64,000 nt of DNA. Source: Holdemania sp. Marseille-P2844. GTDB lineage: Bacteria > Bacillota_I > Bacilli_A > Erysipelotrichales > Erysipelotrichaceae. Numbering within the stretch: the first letter of the stretch is position 1; each line of letters begins with the position of its first letter. The stretch spans positions 453,668 to 517,667 of the forward strand of contig NZ_LT635452.1 in NCBI RefSeq assembly GCF_900120005.1, read 5' to 3'. This document shows positions 8,855 to 17,021 of the stretch, piece after piece. The notes beneath the pieces were generated by a model, which was not told where the DNA came from, did not search any database, and worked only from the letters and a program-made list of their open reading frames with translations. Both the position numbers and the translations under genes were made by a program.

Positions 8855-8871
8855 GATTACCTCCTTACGTG

Positions 8872-8904
8872 TTATACTATATATCGCGTAGTATAATGCG
8901 TCAA
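8872..8904 (-). promoter_or_regulatory. PadR operon promoter with overlapping palindromic operator
   Basis: Read leftward: -35 TTGACG (8904-8899), 17-base spacer, -10 TATAGT (8881-8876). The inverted repeat TTATACTA/TAGTATAA (8872-8879 and 8889-8896, 9-base centre) covers the -10 region and part of the spacer. This is a typical site for a PadR dimer. Confidence 0.75.
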
Positions 8905-8916
8905 GCAGTATTTTGA

Positions 8917-9066
8917 ATTTTTGGACTATTTTGTTTTTCGGCTGCCTTTTTCTTTCAACGTCATAAAGTGGCGTCAAGTCAGACTGATGCCGCGGAGCGG
9001 AAAGTTGCTTCCCTGGAGGACCGGCTGCACGAGCTGGATTATCTGAAAAATCCTGCGTCAGATTGA
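8917..9066 (+). pseudogene. Possible remnant of a small membrane protein gene
   Basis: A 49-codon open stretch without a start codon reads as a hydrophobic segment (IFGLFCFSAAFFF) followed by a charged helix (KVASLEDRLHELDYL) and a stop. This is a plausible membrane-plus-coiled-coil layout. It overlaps nothing and begins directly after the PadR promoter. It could be a decayed gene or chance. The rest of 9067-9230 shows no gene. Confidence 0.25.
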
Positions 9067-9230
9067 CGGAAACAAATGATGTTTAAGCAAGTTGAATACT
9101 CCCTGAAACGGGAATTTATCGGTAAAGGAAAATTAATCTTTTTGGAAATCAAAAAGAACAATCCCCGGCAGCCTTTAACCATGCCAACCGGGATGATGCA
9201 GCCTGTACAGCCGCCATTTGCGCGCACAAA

Positions 9231-9270
9231 AAAAATGGAACAGGCTCCCATGGAGTTCTGTTCCATTTTT
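9231..9270 (-). terminator. Terminator of the amidohydrolase pair
   Basis: AAAAATGGAACAG pairs perfectly with CTGTTCCATTTTT (13 bp), with an inner CTCC/GGAG stem. It has A and T runs on both sides, so it could work in both directions. Confidence 0.85.
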
Positions 9271-9330
9271 GATCGGTATACGGCAGGGATTTGTTTCGGA
9301 GGGAAATTCTCAGCGCCTTCTGCAATTTTG

Positions 9331-10494
9331 TTACAGCGTGCAGTGCTCGATTTTCCCGTCGATGATCGTGGTCAGACAGGATGTCAGATTTTCAAACGGC
9401 ATGCCGTCGAAGATCGCGACGTCCGCGTCTTTGCCGGCTTCTAACGAACCGACGTGGTCTTCCAATCCCAGCAGCCGGGCTGGACGGATCGTCACGGATT
9501 CCAGCGCGGTCTCAAAGCTCAGCCCGTAACGCATCGCAATGCCGATATCGCTTGGCAGCCAGACGGTGTCGGAAGCGCCGTCCGCGGTCAGGCAGAAGTT
9601 GATGCCGGTCTTTTCAAAGACCGCTGGCGTGTCCTGGCGGCAGCCCCAGATTTCAAATTTCATCGGTCCCATTTTTAACGGTCCGACAACGGCCGTGATG
9701 TTCTTTTCTTTTAAGAATTCCTTGATCTTATAGCCTTCCGTGCAATGCTCGATGGCATAGCTCAGCTTAAATTCCTCAGCGATCCGGATTGCGGTGACGA
9801 TATCATCCGCCTGGTGGCAGTGAATCCGGCAGCGGCGTTCACCGCGGACAACCGGGACCAGCGGATCCAGCCGGAAATCCGGTTCGACGTAAAAGCTGGA
9901 GTCTGTTTCCGCTTTTTTTAATTTATCCGAGTAGACTTTCGCTTTGAATAACGTTTCCCGCAGCACGGCGCCGGTCCCCATTCGGGTCATCGGCATTTTC
10001 TTATCCGGGCCATAGCAGCGCTTTGGATTTTCGCCCAGCGCCATTTTCATGACTTCCGTGCCCGGAATCATCATTTCCTGAACGGTCGCCGCGTTTTTCA
10101 GCTTGAAGGAAAAACCGACGCCGCCGATGACGTTGGCGCTGCCCGGCAGTGTGCAGCAGGTCGTAAAGCCGGCGTTTCTGACCTTCGGGATCGCTTCGTC
10201 AAACGGATTGAACGCGTCCAGCATCCGCACCTGGGCAGTGACGGGATCGGTAATTTCGTTGGCATCCATCGTCGAAGGCATCCAGGCCGGTTCGTTTAAC
10301 CCCGACAGATGGCTGTGAGCGTCAATCAGACCCGGCGTCACCCATTTGCCGGAAGCATCGAGAATTTCCGCGCCTTCCGGAACGGCGATATTTTGACCGA
10401 CCGCCGTAATTTTGCCCTGATCAATCAGCAGCGTGCCGTCTTCGATAACGCCCTGTGTGACAGTCAGCAGCTTTCCGTGAATAATGGCGATCAT
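9331..10494 (-). CDS. Amidohydrolase-superfamily metal-dependent hydrolase (copy 2)
   Basis: This 387-residue amidohydrolase shares the fold of imidazolonepropionase and dihydroorotase. Metal-site motifs are VTPGLIDAHSHLSG near residue 55, RIHCHQADD near 230, YAIEHCTEGYKI near 255 and LTADGASD near 305. The start overlaps the end of the upstream paralogue (ATG within 10491-10494), so the two are co-translated. They are the same length and similar throughout, a tandem duplication. The substrate is unknown; cyclic amides or aminohydrolase substrates are typical. Here the first metal motif has Ser where copy 1 has Thr. Confidence 0.82.
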   Translation of the reverse strand: MIAIIHGKLLTVTQGVIEDGTLLIDQGKITAVGQNIAVPEGAEILDASGKWVTPGLIDAHSHLSGLNEPAWMPSTMDANEITDPVTAQVRMLDAFNPFDEAIPKVRNAGFTTCCTLPGSANVIGGVGFSFKLKNAATVQEMMIPGTEVMKMALGENPKRCYGPDKKMPMTRMGTGAVLRETLFKAKVYSDKLKKAETDSSFYVEPDFRLDPLVPVVRGERRCRIHCHQADDIVTAIRIAEEFKLSYAIEHCTEGYKIKEFLKEKNITAVVGPLKMGPMKFEIWGCRQDTPAVFEKTGINFCLTADGASDTVWLPSDIGIAMRYGLSFETALESVTIRPARLLGLEDHVGSLEAGKDADVAIFDGMPFENLTSCLTTIIDGKIEHCTL

Positions 10495-11654
10495 AAATCA
10501 CCCTCCTGCCGGACAAATTCCGGTTTTCCGTCAATGATGACCTGTTCGCATAACGTCAGATTGGAGAACGGCATGCCGTTAAAGATCGCGATGTCCGCGT
10601 CTTTGCCCACCTCCAGCGAACCGATCCGATCGTCCAGCTTCAGAAGCTTCGCCGGATTGATCGTCACGCATTTTAACGCCTGTTCAAAGCTGAGGCCATT
10701 GCGCATGGCGATGCCGACGTGAACCGGCAGCCATTTCGTGGCGGAGGAATCGTCCGCCATCAGACAGAAATCCTCAATTCCGGCCTTTTCAAAGACGGCC
10801 GGGGTATCCTGACGGCAGCCCCAGATCTCAAATTTCTGCGGCCCCATTAACAGCGGACCGATGATAACCTTGGCCTTTTTCGCCTTTAAGAAATCCAGAA
10901 TCTTATACCCTTCGGTGCAATGCTCGATCGTGTAATCAAGGTTGAATTCCTCGGCGATCCGGATCGCCGTGACGATGTCGTCAGCGCGGTGGCAGTGGAT
11001 CCGGCAGCGCATTTCACCGCGGACGACCGGAACCAGCGCTTCTAAATCAAAGTCACGCTTGACGTCTTTGCCCGCAGCCAGCGCGTCGCTGTATTGCTTC
11101 GCGTCGAATAACGCTTTGCGCAGCACTGCGCCGGTGCCCATCCGGGTCATCGGCATTTTCTTTTCCGAGCCGTAGCAGCGCTTCGGGTTTTCGCCCAGCG
11201 CCATTTTCATCATTTCCGAGCCTTCAATCGCAATTTCCTGAACGGTCGCCGCGTTTTTCAGCTTGAAGCTCAAGCCGGTGCCGCCGATGACGTTGGCGCT
11301 GCCCGGCCCGGTGTAGCAGGTCGTAAAGCCGGCCGACCGCGCCGCGCCGATCGCCATGTCGAAGGGATTCAGCGCGTCGATGCCGCGGATCTGAGCGGTG
11401 ACGGGTGAGGTGACCTCGTTGCCGTCGCCGATGTGCGGCATCCAGTGCGGTTCGTTAAAGGTAGAAATGTGCGTGTGCGCGTCGATCAAGCCCGGAGTCA
11501 CCCATTTTCCGGAAGCGTCGATGACCTCGGCTCCCTGCGGGATCGCGAGATCCTTGCCAATCGCTGTGATCTTGCCGTTGTCGAGAAGCAGCGTACCGTC
11601 TTCAATCGTACCGTTGACGACGGTCAGCAGCTTGCCGTGTGTAATAGCTATCAT
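10491..11654 (-). CDS. Amidohydrolase-superfamily metal-dependent hydrolase (copy 1)
   Basis: This is the 387-residue paralogue of the next gene and the first gene of the pair. Motifs are VTPGLIDAHTHIST, RIHCHRADDIVTA, YTIEHCTEGYKI and LMADDSSATKWLP. The two copies share long blocks such as the GENPKRCYG region, so divergence seems moderate and both may be active, possibly with different side-chain specificity. A promoter lies in the 3' end of the MutS-like gene upstream. GGGGG stands ahead of the ATG. Confidence 0.82.
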   Translation of the reverse strand: MIAITHGKLLTVVNGTIEDGTLLLDNGKITAIGKDLAIPQGAEVIDASGKWVTPGLIDAHTHISTFNEPHWMPHIGDGNEVTSPVTAQIRGIDALNPFDMAIGAARSAGFTTCYTGPGSANVIGGTGLSFKLKNAATVQEIAIEGSEMMKMALGENPKRCYGSEKKMPMTRMGTGAVLRKALFDAKQYSDALAAGKDVKRDFDLEALVPVVRGEMRCRIHCHRADDIVTAIRIAEEFNLDYTIEHCTEGYKILDFLKAKKAKVIIGPLLMGPQKFEIWGCRQDTPAVFEKAGIEDFCLMADDSSATKWLPVHVGIAMRNGLSFEQALKCVTINPAKLLKLDDRIGSLEVGKDADIAIFNGMPFSNLTLCEQVIIDGKPEFVRQEGDL

Positions 11655-11681
11655 TGTATGTCCCCCAATCTCTATGAACTC

Positions 11682-11709
11682 ATTGTATCGTAAAACCAGT
11701 GAAAATCAA
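11682..11709 (-). promoter_or_regulatory. Promoter of the amidohydrolase pair
   Basis: Read leftward: TTGATT (11709-11704), 16-base spacer, TACAAT (11687-11682). The -35 box overlaps the last codons of the MutS-like gene. Confidence 0.6.
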
Positions 11710-13484
11710 TCCGTGATCCCAATCATTTTCATTAAATATCGAGCGTTGCGCTGCGTACAGCGGCCCGGCTTGAGCTTGTAATCAAAGAAAATCTTCTGAT
11801 TCTGGTAATGTTCCTCAAAATGAACGTTGACTAAGGAAAGTTCCGTTTGTTCCTGCAGGGCACACAGCTCAAAGTCGTGCGTCGTGATCATCGCGCGGAT
11901 CCATGGGTGATTCAGGTGGCGCAGCACCTGAGCGCTGCCGTCGATCCGATCCAGCGAGTTGGTGCCCTTGAAGATTTCGTCGATCAGCACCAGCAGCGGT
12001 TTTTTCTGAGGCACGGCGTCGATGATCCTGCGGATTCTTAACAGCTCGCCATAGAAGGTGGAGATGCCCTCGTTGACGTCGTCGCGGATCCGCATCGAGG
12101 TTAAAACGGTAAAGCCGGATGTATCCATGCTTTGCGCGCAGACGGGACCGCCGGCGGCGGCCAGAATTTGATTCAGACCGATCGTGCGCATGAACGTCGT
12201 CTTGCCGGACATGTTGGAGCCGGTGACCAGTGTCAGCGAATGATCGAGGGTGAAATCGTTGCCGATTGCCTGATCGGGATCCAGCAACGGGTGAGTCAGC
12301 TGTGAAAATGCCAGAACCGGCGTCGTTTCCTCATGCAGCTTCGGCATGCAGGTCTGCGGATGCGTCAGCGCGATCAGCGCCAGCGACTCCAGCGCTTCCA
12401 GCTGTCCCAGCAGTTCCATCACGGCGATCCACGTCTGCCCGGCCTGAGCCTGCCATTGATTCCAGACCCCCACGCATTGCAGATCCCAAAGCAGCAATAA
12501 CTGCGCCGGCAGATAGAGAAACGGATTGGCCTGCAGCGACAGCCGGTTTAACAGCCCATCAAGCTGCTTTACGCCCTGAAGCAGTCCCTGCGGCTGGCGG
12601 ATCCGGGTTTTCAGCGCGTCGATCAAGGGGCTGGACAATTCCAACTGATCCAGCTTCTGACAACGGGTCAGGCAGTTCTGCAGCCCCTGCCGGACCTTTG
12701 CGACGGTCTGCAGACGGCTGTGCACAGTCCCGAGGGAAAACAGGGCGAGCGCCGACTGGACAAAAAAGATCAGGATGAAGCACAGCGGCGAGATCCAGCG
12801 CAGCGACGTCAGCCCCAATAACGTCAGCGTCACCGCCGGCATCCAGCGGATAAACCAGCCGGGAATCGGCAGTGTGATCGGCTGGACAAGCTCATTGAGC
12901 TTGTCGGAAGCCATTGCGGCGGCTGTCTGCGGCGTCAGACCGTGCGTGCAGGTCCAGTCCGCAAGCATGAATTCCGAATGCTGGGCCAGAACGGTCACGG
13001 TTTCCTGACGCTCGCGGATCGTTTCGGCCGCGGCTGAATCTTTAAAACAGGACGCCAGCGCCGTCTTTCCCTGCGGCAGGACCGCCATGCAGCAGAACTG
13101 ATATAACGAACGCGGTCCGAACACGTCGAGATCGGCCAGCGCGGGCTGATCGTCGTCTAAAAATTCCGCGCCGGTTTCCGGCGCCTGCTGCCAACGGCCG
13201 TCAAACCGCGCCAGACAGCGATGGAGCACTTCGATTTGCGCCTGCGCTTCAAGATAGAACCGGTTGTTTTTCTGATGCGCCAGCATCGCCAGACAAAACC
13301 CGGTCAGACTCAGGATCAGGATCGGCCCATAGCCCCTCCGACCGTCGACGACTTGAAAAAAAGCCCATGCCGCGATTAAAAATAAACCGAAGCGAACCCC
13401 GGCGATCTGTGAGTTTTTGCGATGGAGCTGAGCGCTTCGTCGCTGCGCCTGAGCCAGCTGCGTTTCCCATTGTTGTTTGTGCAT
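11706..13484 (-). CDS. Membrane-anchored MutS-like ATPase
   Basis: This 592-residue protein carries the MutS ATPase domain at its C-terminus: Walker A TGSNMSGKTTFMRTIG near residue 415, Walker B LLVLIDEIFKGTNSLDR and MITTHDFELCAL. The mismatch-recognition domains are absent. Instead the N-terminal half has hydrophobic segments near residues 30-75 and 215-255, so it is membrane-attached. Such MutS-related proteins are common in Firmicutes and Bacteroidetes and their job is unknown; classical mismatch repair is unlikely. AAAAAAGGAGG precedes the ATG and a clear promoter lies upstream. Confidence 0.85.
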   Translation of the reverse strand: MHKQQWETQLAQAQRRSAQLHRKNSQIAGVRFGLFLIAAWAFFQVVDGRRGYGPILILSLTGFCLAMLAHQKNNRFYLEAQAQIEVLHRCLARFDGRWQQAPETGAEFLDDDQPALADLDVFGPRSLYQFCCMAVLPQGKTALASCFKDSAAAETIRERQETVTVLAQHSEFMLADWTCTHGLTPQTAAAMASDKLNELVQPITLPIPGWFIRWMPAVTLTLLGLTSLRWISPLCFILIFFVQSALALFSLGTVHSRLQTVAKVRQGLQNCLTRCQKLDQLELSSPLIDALKTRIRQPQGLLQGVKQLDGLLNRLSLQANPFLYLPAQLLLLWDLQCVGVWNQWQAQAGQTWIAVMELLGQLEALESLALIALTHPQTCMPKLHEETTPVLAFSQLTHPLLDPDQAIGNDFTLDHSLTLVTGSNMSGKTTFMRTIGLNQILAAAGGPVCAQSMDTSGFTVLTSMRIRDDVNEGISTFYGELLRIRRIIDAVPQKKPLLVLIDEIFKGTNSLDRIDGSAQVLRHLNHPWIRAMITTHDFELCALQEQTELSLVNVHFEEHYQNQKIFFDYKLKPGRCTQRNARYLMKMIGITD

Positions 13485-13520
13485 CGGATTCCTCCTTTTT
13501 TAATTCTGTGCAATAGCTTT

Positions 13521-13549
13521 AGTATAAGCCAGATGTCGTTGAAAATCAA
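13521..13549 (-). promoter_or_regulatory. Promoter of the MutS-like gene
   Basis: Read leftward: TTGATT (13549-13544), 17-base spacer, TATACT (13526-13521). Confidence 0.65.
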
Positions 13550-13646
13550 AGTAGGAAAGCCTCGTTCGCACCTCAGGTAAACCTTGGATGGAAATAAAAT
13601 CACCGCAGAATTTCTAAATCTGCACGCAAAGCGGCAAGGGTCGCTA

Positions 13647-13675
13647 TTTCCATTCTTAAAAAAATATGCGATAAT
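13647..13675 (+). promoter_or_regulatory. Predicted promoter of the VOC-CPBP operon
   Basis: TTTCCA (13647-13652), 17-base spacer, GATAAT (13670-13675). Transcription would start near 13682, about 215 bases before the first start codon. Confidence 0.45.
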
Positions 13676-13681
13676 AAAAAA

Positions 13682-13895
13682 GCATTCAGCGCAGCAAGTG
13701 ATTTTTCCCCGACCACTGTGGCCGAGGGGAGAAATCGTCAAAAACAAGTTTTACTGTGAAGCGCACAGAGAAATCGGGTTTCTTCACGGACAAGAGATCC
13801 AATCCTGCCGCTTTAGCAGAGACCGCCGTACTCCGGTTAATAAACGGGTGATGGAAACAATACAGTTCTGAATCAGAGAACAGGAGCGATGCACT
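13682..13895 (+). other. Long structured leader upstream of the VOC gene
   Basis: About 215 bases without a convincing gene. An 11-bp inverted repeat, GATTTTTCCCC/GGGGAGAAATC (13700-13710 and 13726-13736), encloses an inner CCAC/GTGG stem. A 95-codon frame (13584-13871) crosses the region but has no ribosome binding site and unusual composition, so I do not call it a gene. It could be a structured leader RNA. It matches no riboswitch class I know. Confidence 0.4.
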
Positions 13896-14255
13896 ATGGA
13901 ATCAATGGTCGTCTTTCATCGTTGCCGCAGTCTGGCGGCAACCGATGCTTTTTATATTCAGCAATTAGGGCTGAAACTTTGGCATACGCAGCCGGGCTGT
14001 CATATTTACGACAGCGGTTATGGCTATCTGGGCTTTGTGGAAAGCGTGGATTTTGAGCTTCCGGCCTATTCGTGCATTTCCTTTAACTGCGCCGATGAGG
14101 CTGAAGTCGACGCACTGTACGAAAAATTCAAAGACATGAAGGGAGCTTCCGCTCCCCGGCGGCATCCGCAGTTTGCCGTGTATTCCTTTTTTATTCAGGA
14201 TCCGGACGGCTATACCGTGGAATTTCAGAAGATTGAAAAGGAGGGGGAACAATGA
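13896..14255 (+). CDS. VOC-family (glyoxalase/bleomycin-resistance fold) protein
   Basis: This 119-residue single-module VOC protein has MVVFHRCRSLAATDAFYIQQLGLKLWH at the N-terminus and FFIQDPDGYTVEFQKIE at the C-terminus, the second with the usual terminal metal-ligand Glu. Members are small metal-dependent isomerases, lyases or drug-binding proteins. The role is not deducible here. The gene overlaps the following CPBP gene by four bases. A second, unrelated-looking VOC gene lies at 46100. Confidence 0.85.
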   Translation: MESMVVFHRCRSLAATDAFYIQQLGLKLWHTQPGCHIYDSGYGYLGFVESVDFELPAYSCISFNCADEAEVDALYEKFKDMKGASAPRRHPQFAVYSFFIQDPDGYTVEFQKIEKEGEQ

Positions 14256-15178
14256 GTGATCGGATTATTCAGACGGTAACGCCGCGTCAGCTGCGCCGGG
14301 AATTCAATGGCGTCGGACTGACGTTTCTGGTTGTCTTTGCGCTGGCCGTCGGCGCGGCCTTTGGCTATCAGCGGCTCGTTCCGCTGCTGGAGCCGTATTA
14401 TCAAACGGTTGACCGTCAGGCAGCGGAAGCTGGAATCCGGATCGCCGTGACGCTGATCGTCATGCTTCTTCCCTTTCAAGCGTATGCCGCGATAAAGAAA
14501 ATGAAGACAGGGCGGTTTTTCGGGCGTTGTCAGGGCGAGTGGCGCGATATTCTCGAATTGACATTGATCGGTCTGGCACTGAATCTGCTTCTGACTTTTA
14601 TCGTCGGAATTCTCTCGCTGGTGCTCAGCTGGTCCAATATTCAGTTCACATCATCACAGCTGATTCTGCAGGGAAAATTACCGGCGGTCATCCTGAATGT
14701 GATCCAGACGGCAGTCGTGTTCCCTTTTTGCGAGGAATTTATTTTCCGCGGCGTCTGCCTGCGCAGTTTCGGCCGGATGGGTAATTATTTCGCGATCTTC
14801 GCCAGCTCGCTGTTGTTTTCTCTGATGCACGGTAATCTGATCAACATTCTGCCCTCATTCTTTCTGGGCGCTTTTCTGGCGGTTGTGACGATGCGCTTCA
14901 ATTCAATTCTGCCGGCGGTGATCATCCATATCGCAATCAACTTGCAGACGGTCGCTTTACAGCTGGTGCCGGTGCAGTATTCATGGGTGATCGGATTAAG
15001 CTGCGTCATTATTTACGCCCTGGCGCTAATCGCGCTGATCCGGCGGCGGCATAAGCGGATCATCGTGCGCCGGGAAGCAAATCCGTGGATTTTAATCCAG
15101 CAGTTCTTCCTGTCCTGGACGATCGTGATCACGCTGATTGTCTACGGCGTACTGAACATCCTGACGCTAAAATTGTAA
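14252..15178 (+). CDS. CPBP-family intramembrane protease
   Basis: This 308-residue multipass membrane protein has the CPBP motifs FCEEFIFRGVCLRSF (EExxxR) near residue 155 and LLFSLMHGN about 35 residues on. Several hydrophobic helices lie at 25-45, 65-80, 95-130 and toward the C-terminus, which ends in a further helix. Its start overlaps the VOC gene by four bases (ATGA), so the two are co-translated. The substrate and purpose are unknown. Confidence 0.85.
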   Translation: MSDRIIQTVTPRQLRREFNGVGLTFLVVFALAVGAAFGYQRLVPLLEPYYQTVDRQAAEAGIRIAVTLIVMLLPFQAYAAIKKMKTGRFFGRCQGEWRDILELTLIGLALNLLLTFIVGILSLVLSWSNIQFTSSQLILQGKLPAVILNVIQTAVVFPFCEEFIFRGVCLRSFGRMGNYFAIFASSLLFSLMHGNLINILPSFFLGAFLAVVTMRFNSILPAVIIHIAINLQTVALQLVPVQYSWVIGLSCVIIYALALIALIRRRHKRIIVRREANPWILIQQFFLSWTIVITLIVYGVLNILTLKL

Positions 15179-15181
15179 GGG

Positions 15182-15207
15182 AAAACCGGCCTGTCCGGTT
15201 TTTTTGT
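15182..15207 (+). terminator. Terminator after the VOC-CPBP operon
   Basis: AAAACCGG pairs with CCGGTTTT across a five-base loop, followed by T-rich sequence. Confidence 0.85.
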
Positions 15208-15255
15208 TTTTTCAGCGGGGAAATGCGAAACACGAAGGAGGGGAGCGGATTTGTT

Positions 15256-15284
15256 TTGCGGATGGAGGAAAACGGTGCTACACT
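15256..15284 (+). promoter_or_regulatory. Promoter of the M14 peptidase gene
   Basis: TTGCGG (15256-15261), 17-base spacer, TACACT (15279-15284), about 28 bases ahead of the start codon. Confidence 0.6.
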
Positions 15285-15311
15285 GATTTCATCAGAAACG
15301 GAGTTGATGGG

Positions 15312-16979
15312 ATGAAAACGACTTTTACTTATGATCATTATGCGGATTATGCCGAGCTGACGGCGCGGTTGGTCTATTTTAGCGAGCATTATCCGGACTT
15401 TGCCCGCTTAAGGAGCTTGGGAAAAACCCCGGAAGGGCGCGATTTGTGGGCGATGGAGGTGACGGACTTAAGCTGCGGGGATTTCGATGAGAAACCGGCG
15501 CAGCATATCGACGGAAACACGCATGCCGGGGAAGTGACGGGGTCGATGGCCGCGCTGCATCAGCTGGATGTGCTGTTGACCGGACACGCTGAACCGCAGA
15601 TCGCAAAACTGCTTCGGGCCTATACGTTTACGTTTATCCCGCGGATTTCTCCGGATGGCGCGGAGGTTTATCTGAAAACGCCCCAGCTGCTGAGATCCGT
15701 CAACCGGGTTTCAGGGAAAGAACAGTCCGGCGTCGTCCGGCAGGATCTGGATCAGGATGGCGTGATTCGCTGGATGCGGATTCCCGACGAAACCGGAGCG
15801 TGGGCGGCGGATGAGGAAGAACCGCGGTTATTGCGCCGGCGGCGGCCGGATGAAATGGACGGCGTGTTCTATACAGTGATGCCGGAAGGCATGCTGCGTG
15901 GGGAGAAGGGGGAAATTCTTAAAGCGGCCCCGGCCCAATGGGGGCTGGACTTCAACCGCAATTATCCCTGCTGGTGGAAGCCGCAGCAGCCGGGAGCGGG
16001 AAACTATCCGCTGGATAATCCGGAAACCCGTGCGGTGGCGGATTTTCTGATCGCTCATCACAATATCGGCGTGATGGTTACTCATCATACCAGCGGCGGT
16101 ATGATTCTCAATCCGCCGGGACCGTTTTCGGAAGCTGAACAGGATCCGCTGGATCGGAAAATCTATCATGCGATCGGCGCGCTGGCAACCGAAGAGATGG
16201 GTTATCCGTTATTGAATTTATACGATGGCTTTCACTGTACGGAAACCGATTATGCGGCCGGCGCGGGCGATGACTGGGCTTATCTGAACCGCGGAATTTT
16301 CGCAGTGACGGCCGAGCTGTGGGATTTGCAGAGCCGGGCCGGGATCAGCGTGGAAGATCAGCTGGATCCGGATTTGAGCGAGGCGCAGCTGTTGCAGCAG
16401 CAGAAATTAACGTTGGCCTGGATCGACGCTCATTGTCCGCAAGCCTGGAAGCCGTGGACGCCGCTGAAGCATCCGCAGCTGGGCGAGGTGGAGATCGGCG
16501 GGCTGGATTATAAGTTTACGATCCAAAACTGCCCGCCGGCGTATCTGCGCGAAGAATGCGAAAAAGCCACGCGGTTTGCGCTGCGTCAGGTCTGCCTGCT
16601 GCCAAGACTGGCGATTTTGCGTTTTGAAGCCCAACCTTTGGGGCATGACTTCGTGAAAGTGACGGCGGAGATCGTCAACCGCGGCTATCTGCCGACATGG
16701 ATCAGCCGGCAGCGCCAGGCGATGAAGCTGGCGGAACCCATTCAGATTACGTTGGAGGGCGCAAAGATTGTGCAGGGACAGGCGCGCAGTGAAATGGAAG
16801 CGCTGGAAGGCTATGGTCAGGATCAAACAGAGTTGTCCTTTTCCAGCGTCTATGGTCAGACAGCCGCGCTGCGGAAGAAAATAGAATGGATTGTTCGTGC
16901 GCCTGCAGGAACGACTGTGCGGTTAAACGTTCGCTGCGCTCAGGCCGGACAGGCTTCGGCAAGCTGTGTGATTGATTGA
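15312..16979 (+). CDS. M14-family zinc carboxypeptidase
   Basis: This 555-residue metallopeptidase has no visible signal peptide. Zinc ligands are in HIDGNTHAGEVTGS (HxxE) near residue 65 and MVTHHTSGG near 260, and the catalytic Glu lies in AVTAELWDL near 335. RNYPCWW and LRSVNRVSG support the family. The C-terminal 130 residues look like an additional beta domain. I chose the ATG at 15312 (GGAG nine bases ahead) over an upstream start at 15204 that would lie before the promoter. It probably trims C-terminal residues from peptides in the cytoplasm. Confidence 0.85.
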   Translation: MKTTFTYDHYADYAELTARLVYFSEHYPDFARLRSLGKTPEGRDLWAMEVTDLSCGDFDEKPAQHIDGNTHAGEVTGSMAALHQLDVLLTGHAEPQIAKLLRAYTFTFIPRISPDGAEVYLKTPQLLRSVNRVSGKEQSGVVRQDLDQDGVIRWMRIPDETGAWAADEEEPRLLRRRRPDEMDGVFYTVMPEGMLRGEKGEILKAAPAQWGLDFNRNYPCWWKPQQPGAGNYPLDNPETRAVADFLIAHHNIGVMVTHHTSGGMILNPPGPFSEAEQDPLDRKIYHAIGALATEEMGYPLLNLYDGFHCTETDYAAGAGDDWAYLNRGIFAVTAELWDLQSRAGISVEDQLDPDLSEAQLLQQQKLTLAWIDAHCPQAWKPWTPLKHPQLGEVEIGGLDYKFTIQNCPPAYLREECEKATRFALRQVCLLPRLAILRFEAQPLGHDFVKVTAEIVNRGYLPTWISRQRQAMKLAEPIQITLEGAKIVQGQARSEMEALEGYGQDQTELSFSSVYGQTAALRKKIEWIVRAPAGTTVRLNVRCAQAGQASASCVID

Positions 16980-17021
16980 AACCTTGAAATCTGTGTGGAT
17001 AATTCGATAAAGGAGAAATGA

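Noticed and set aside
12266-12778. 170-residue Ala/Pro/Arg-rich frame antisense to the MutS-like gene
   Set aside because: Low-complexity shadow of the opposite strand without start signals.
13584-13871. 95-residue frame in the leader of the VOC operon
   Set aside because: It crosses a promoter and a strong inverted repeat and has no ribosome binding site.
13682-13895. Leader considered as a T-box or known riboswitch
   Set aside because: I cannot find the T-box sequence AGGGTGG or the conserved cores of SAM, TPP, FMN or other common classes.
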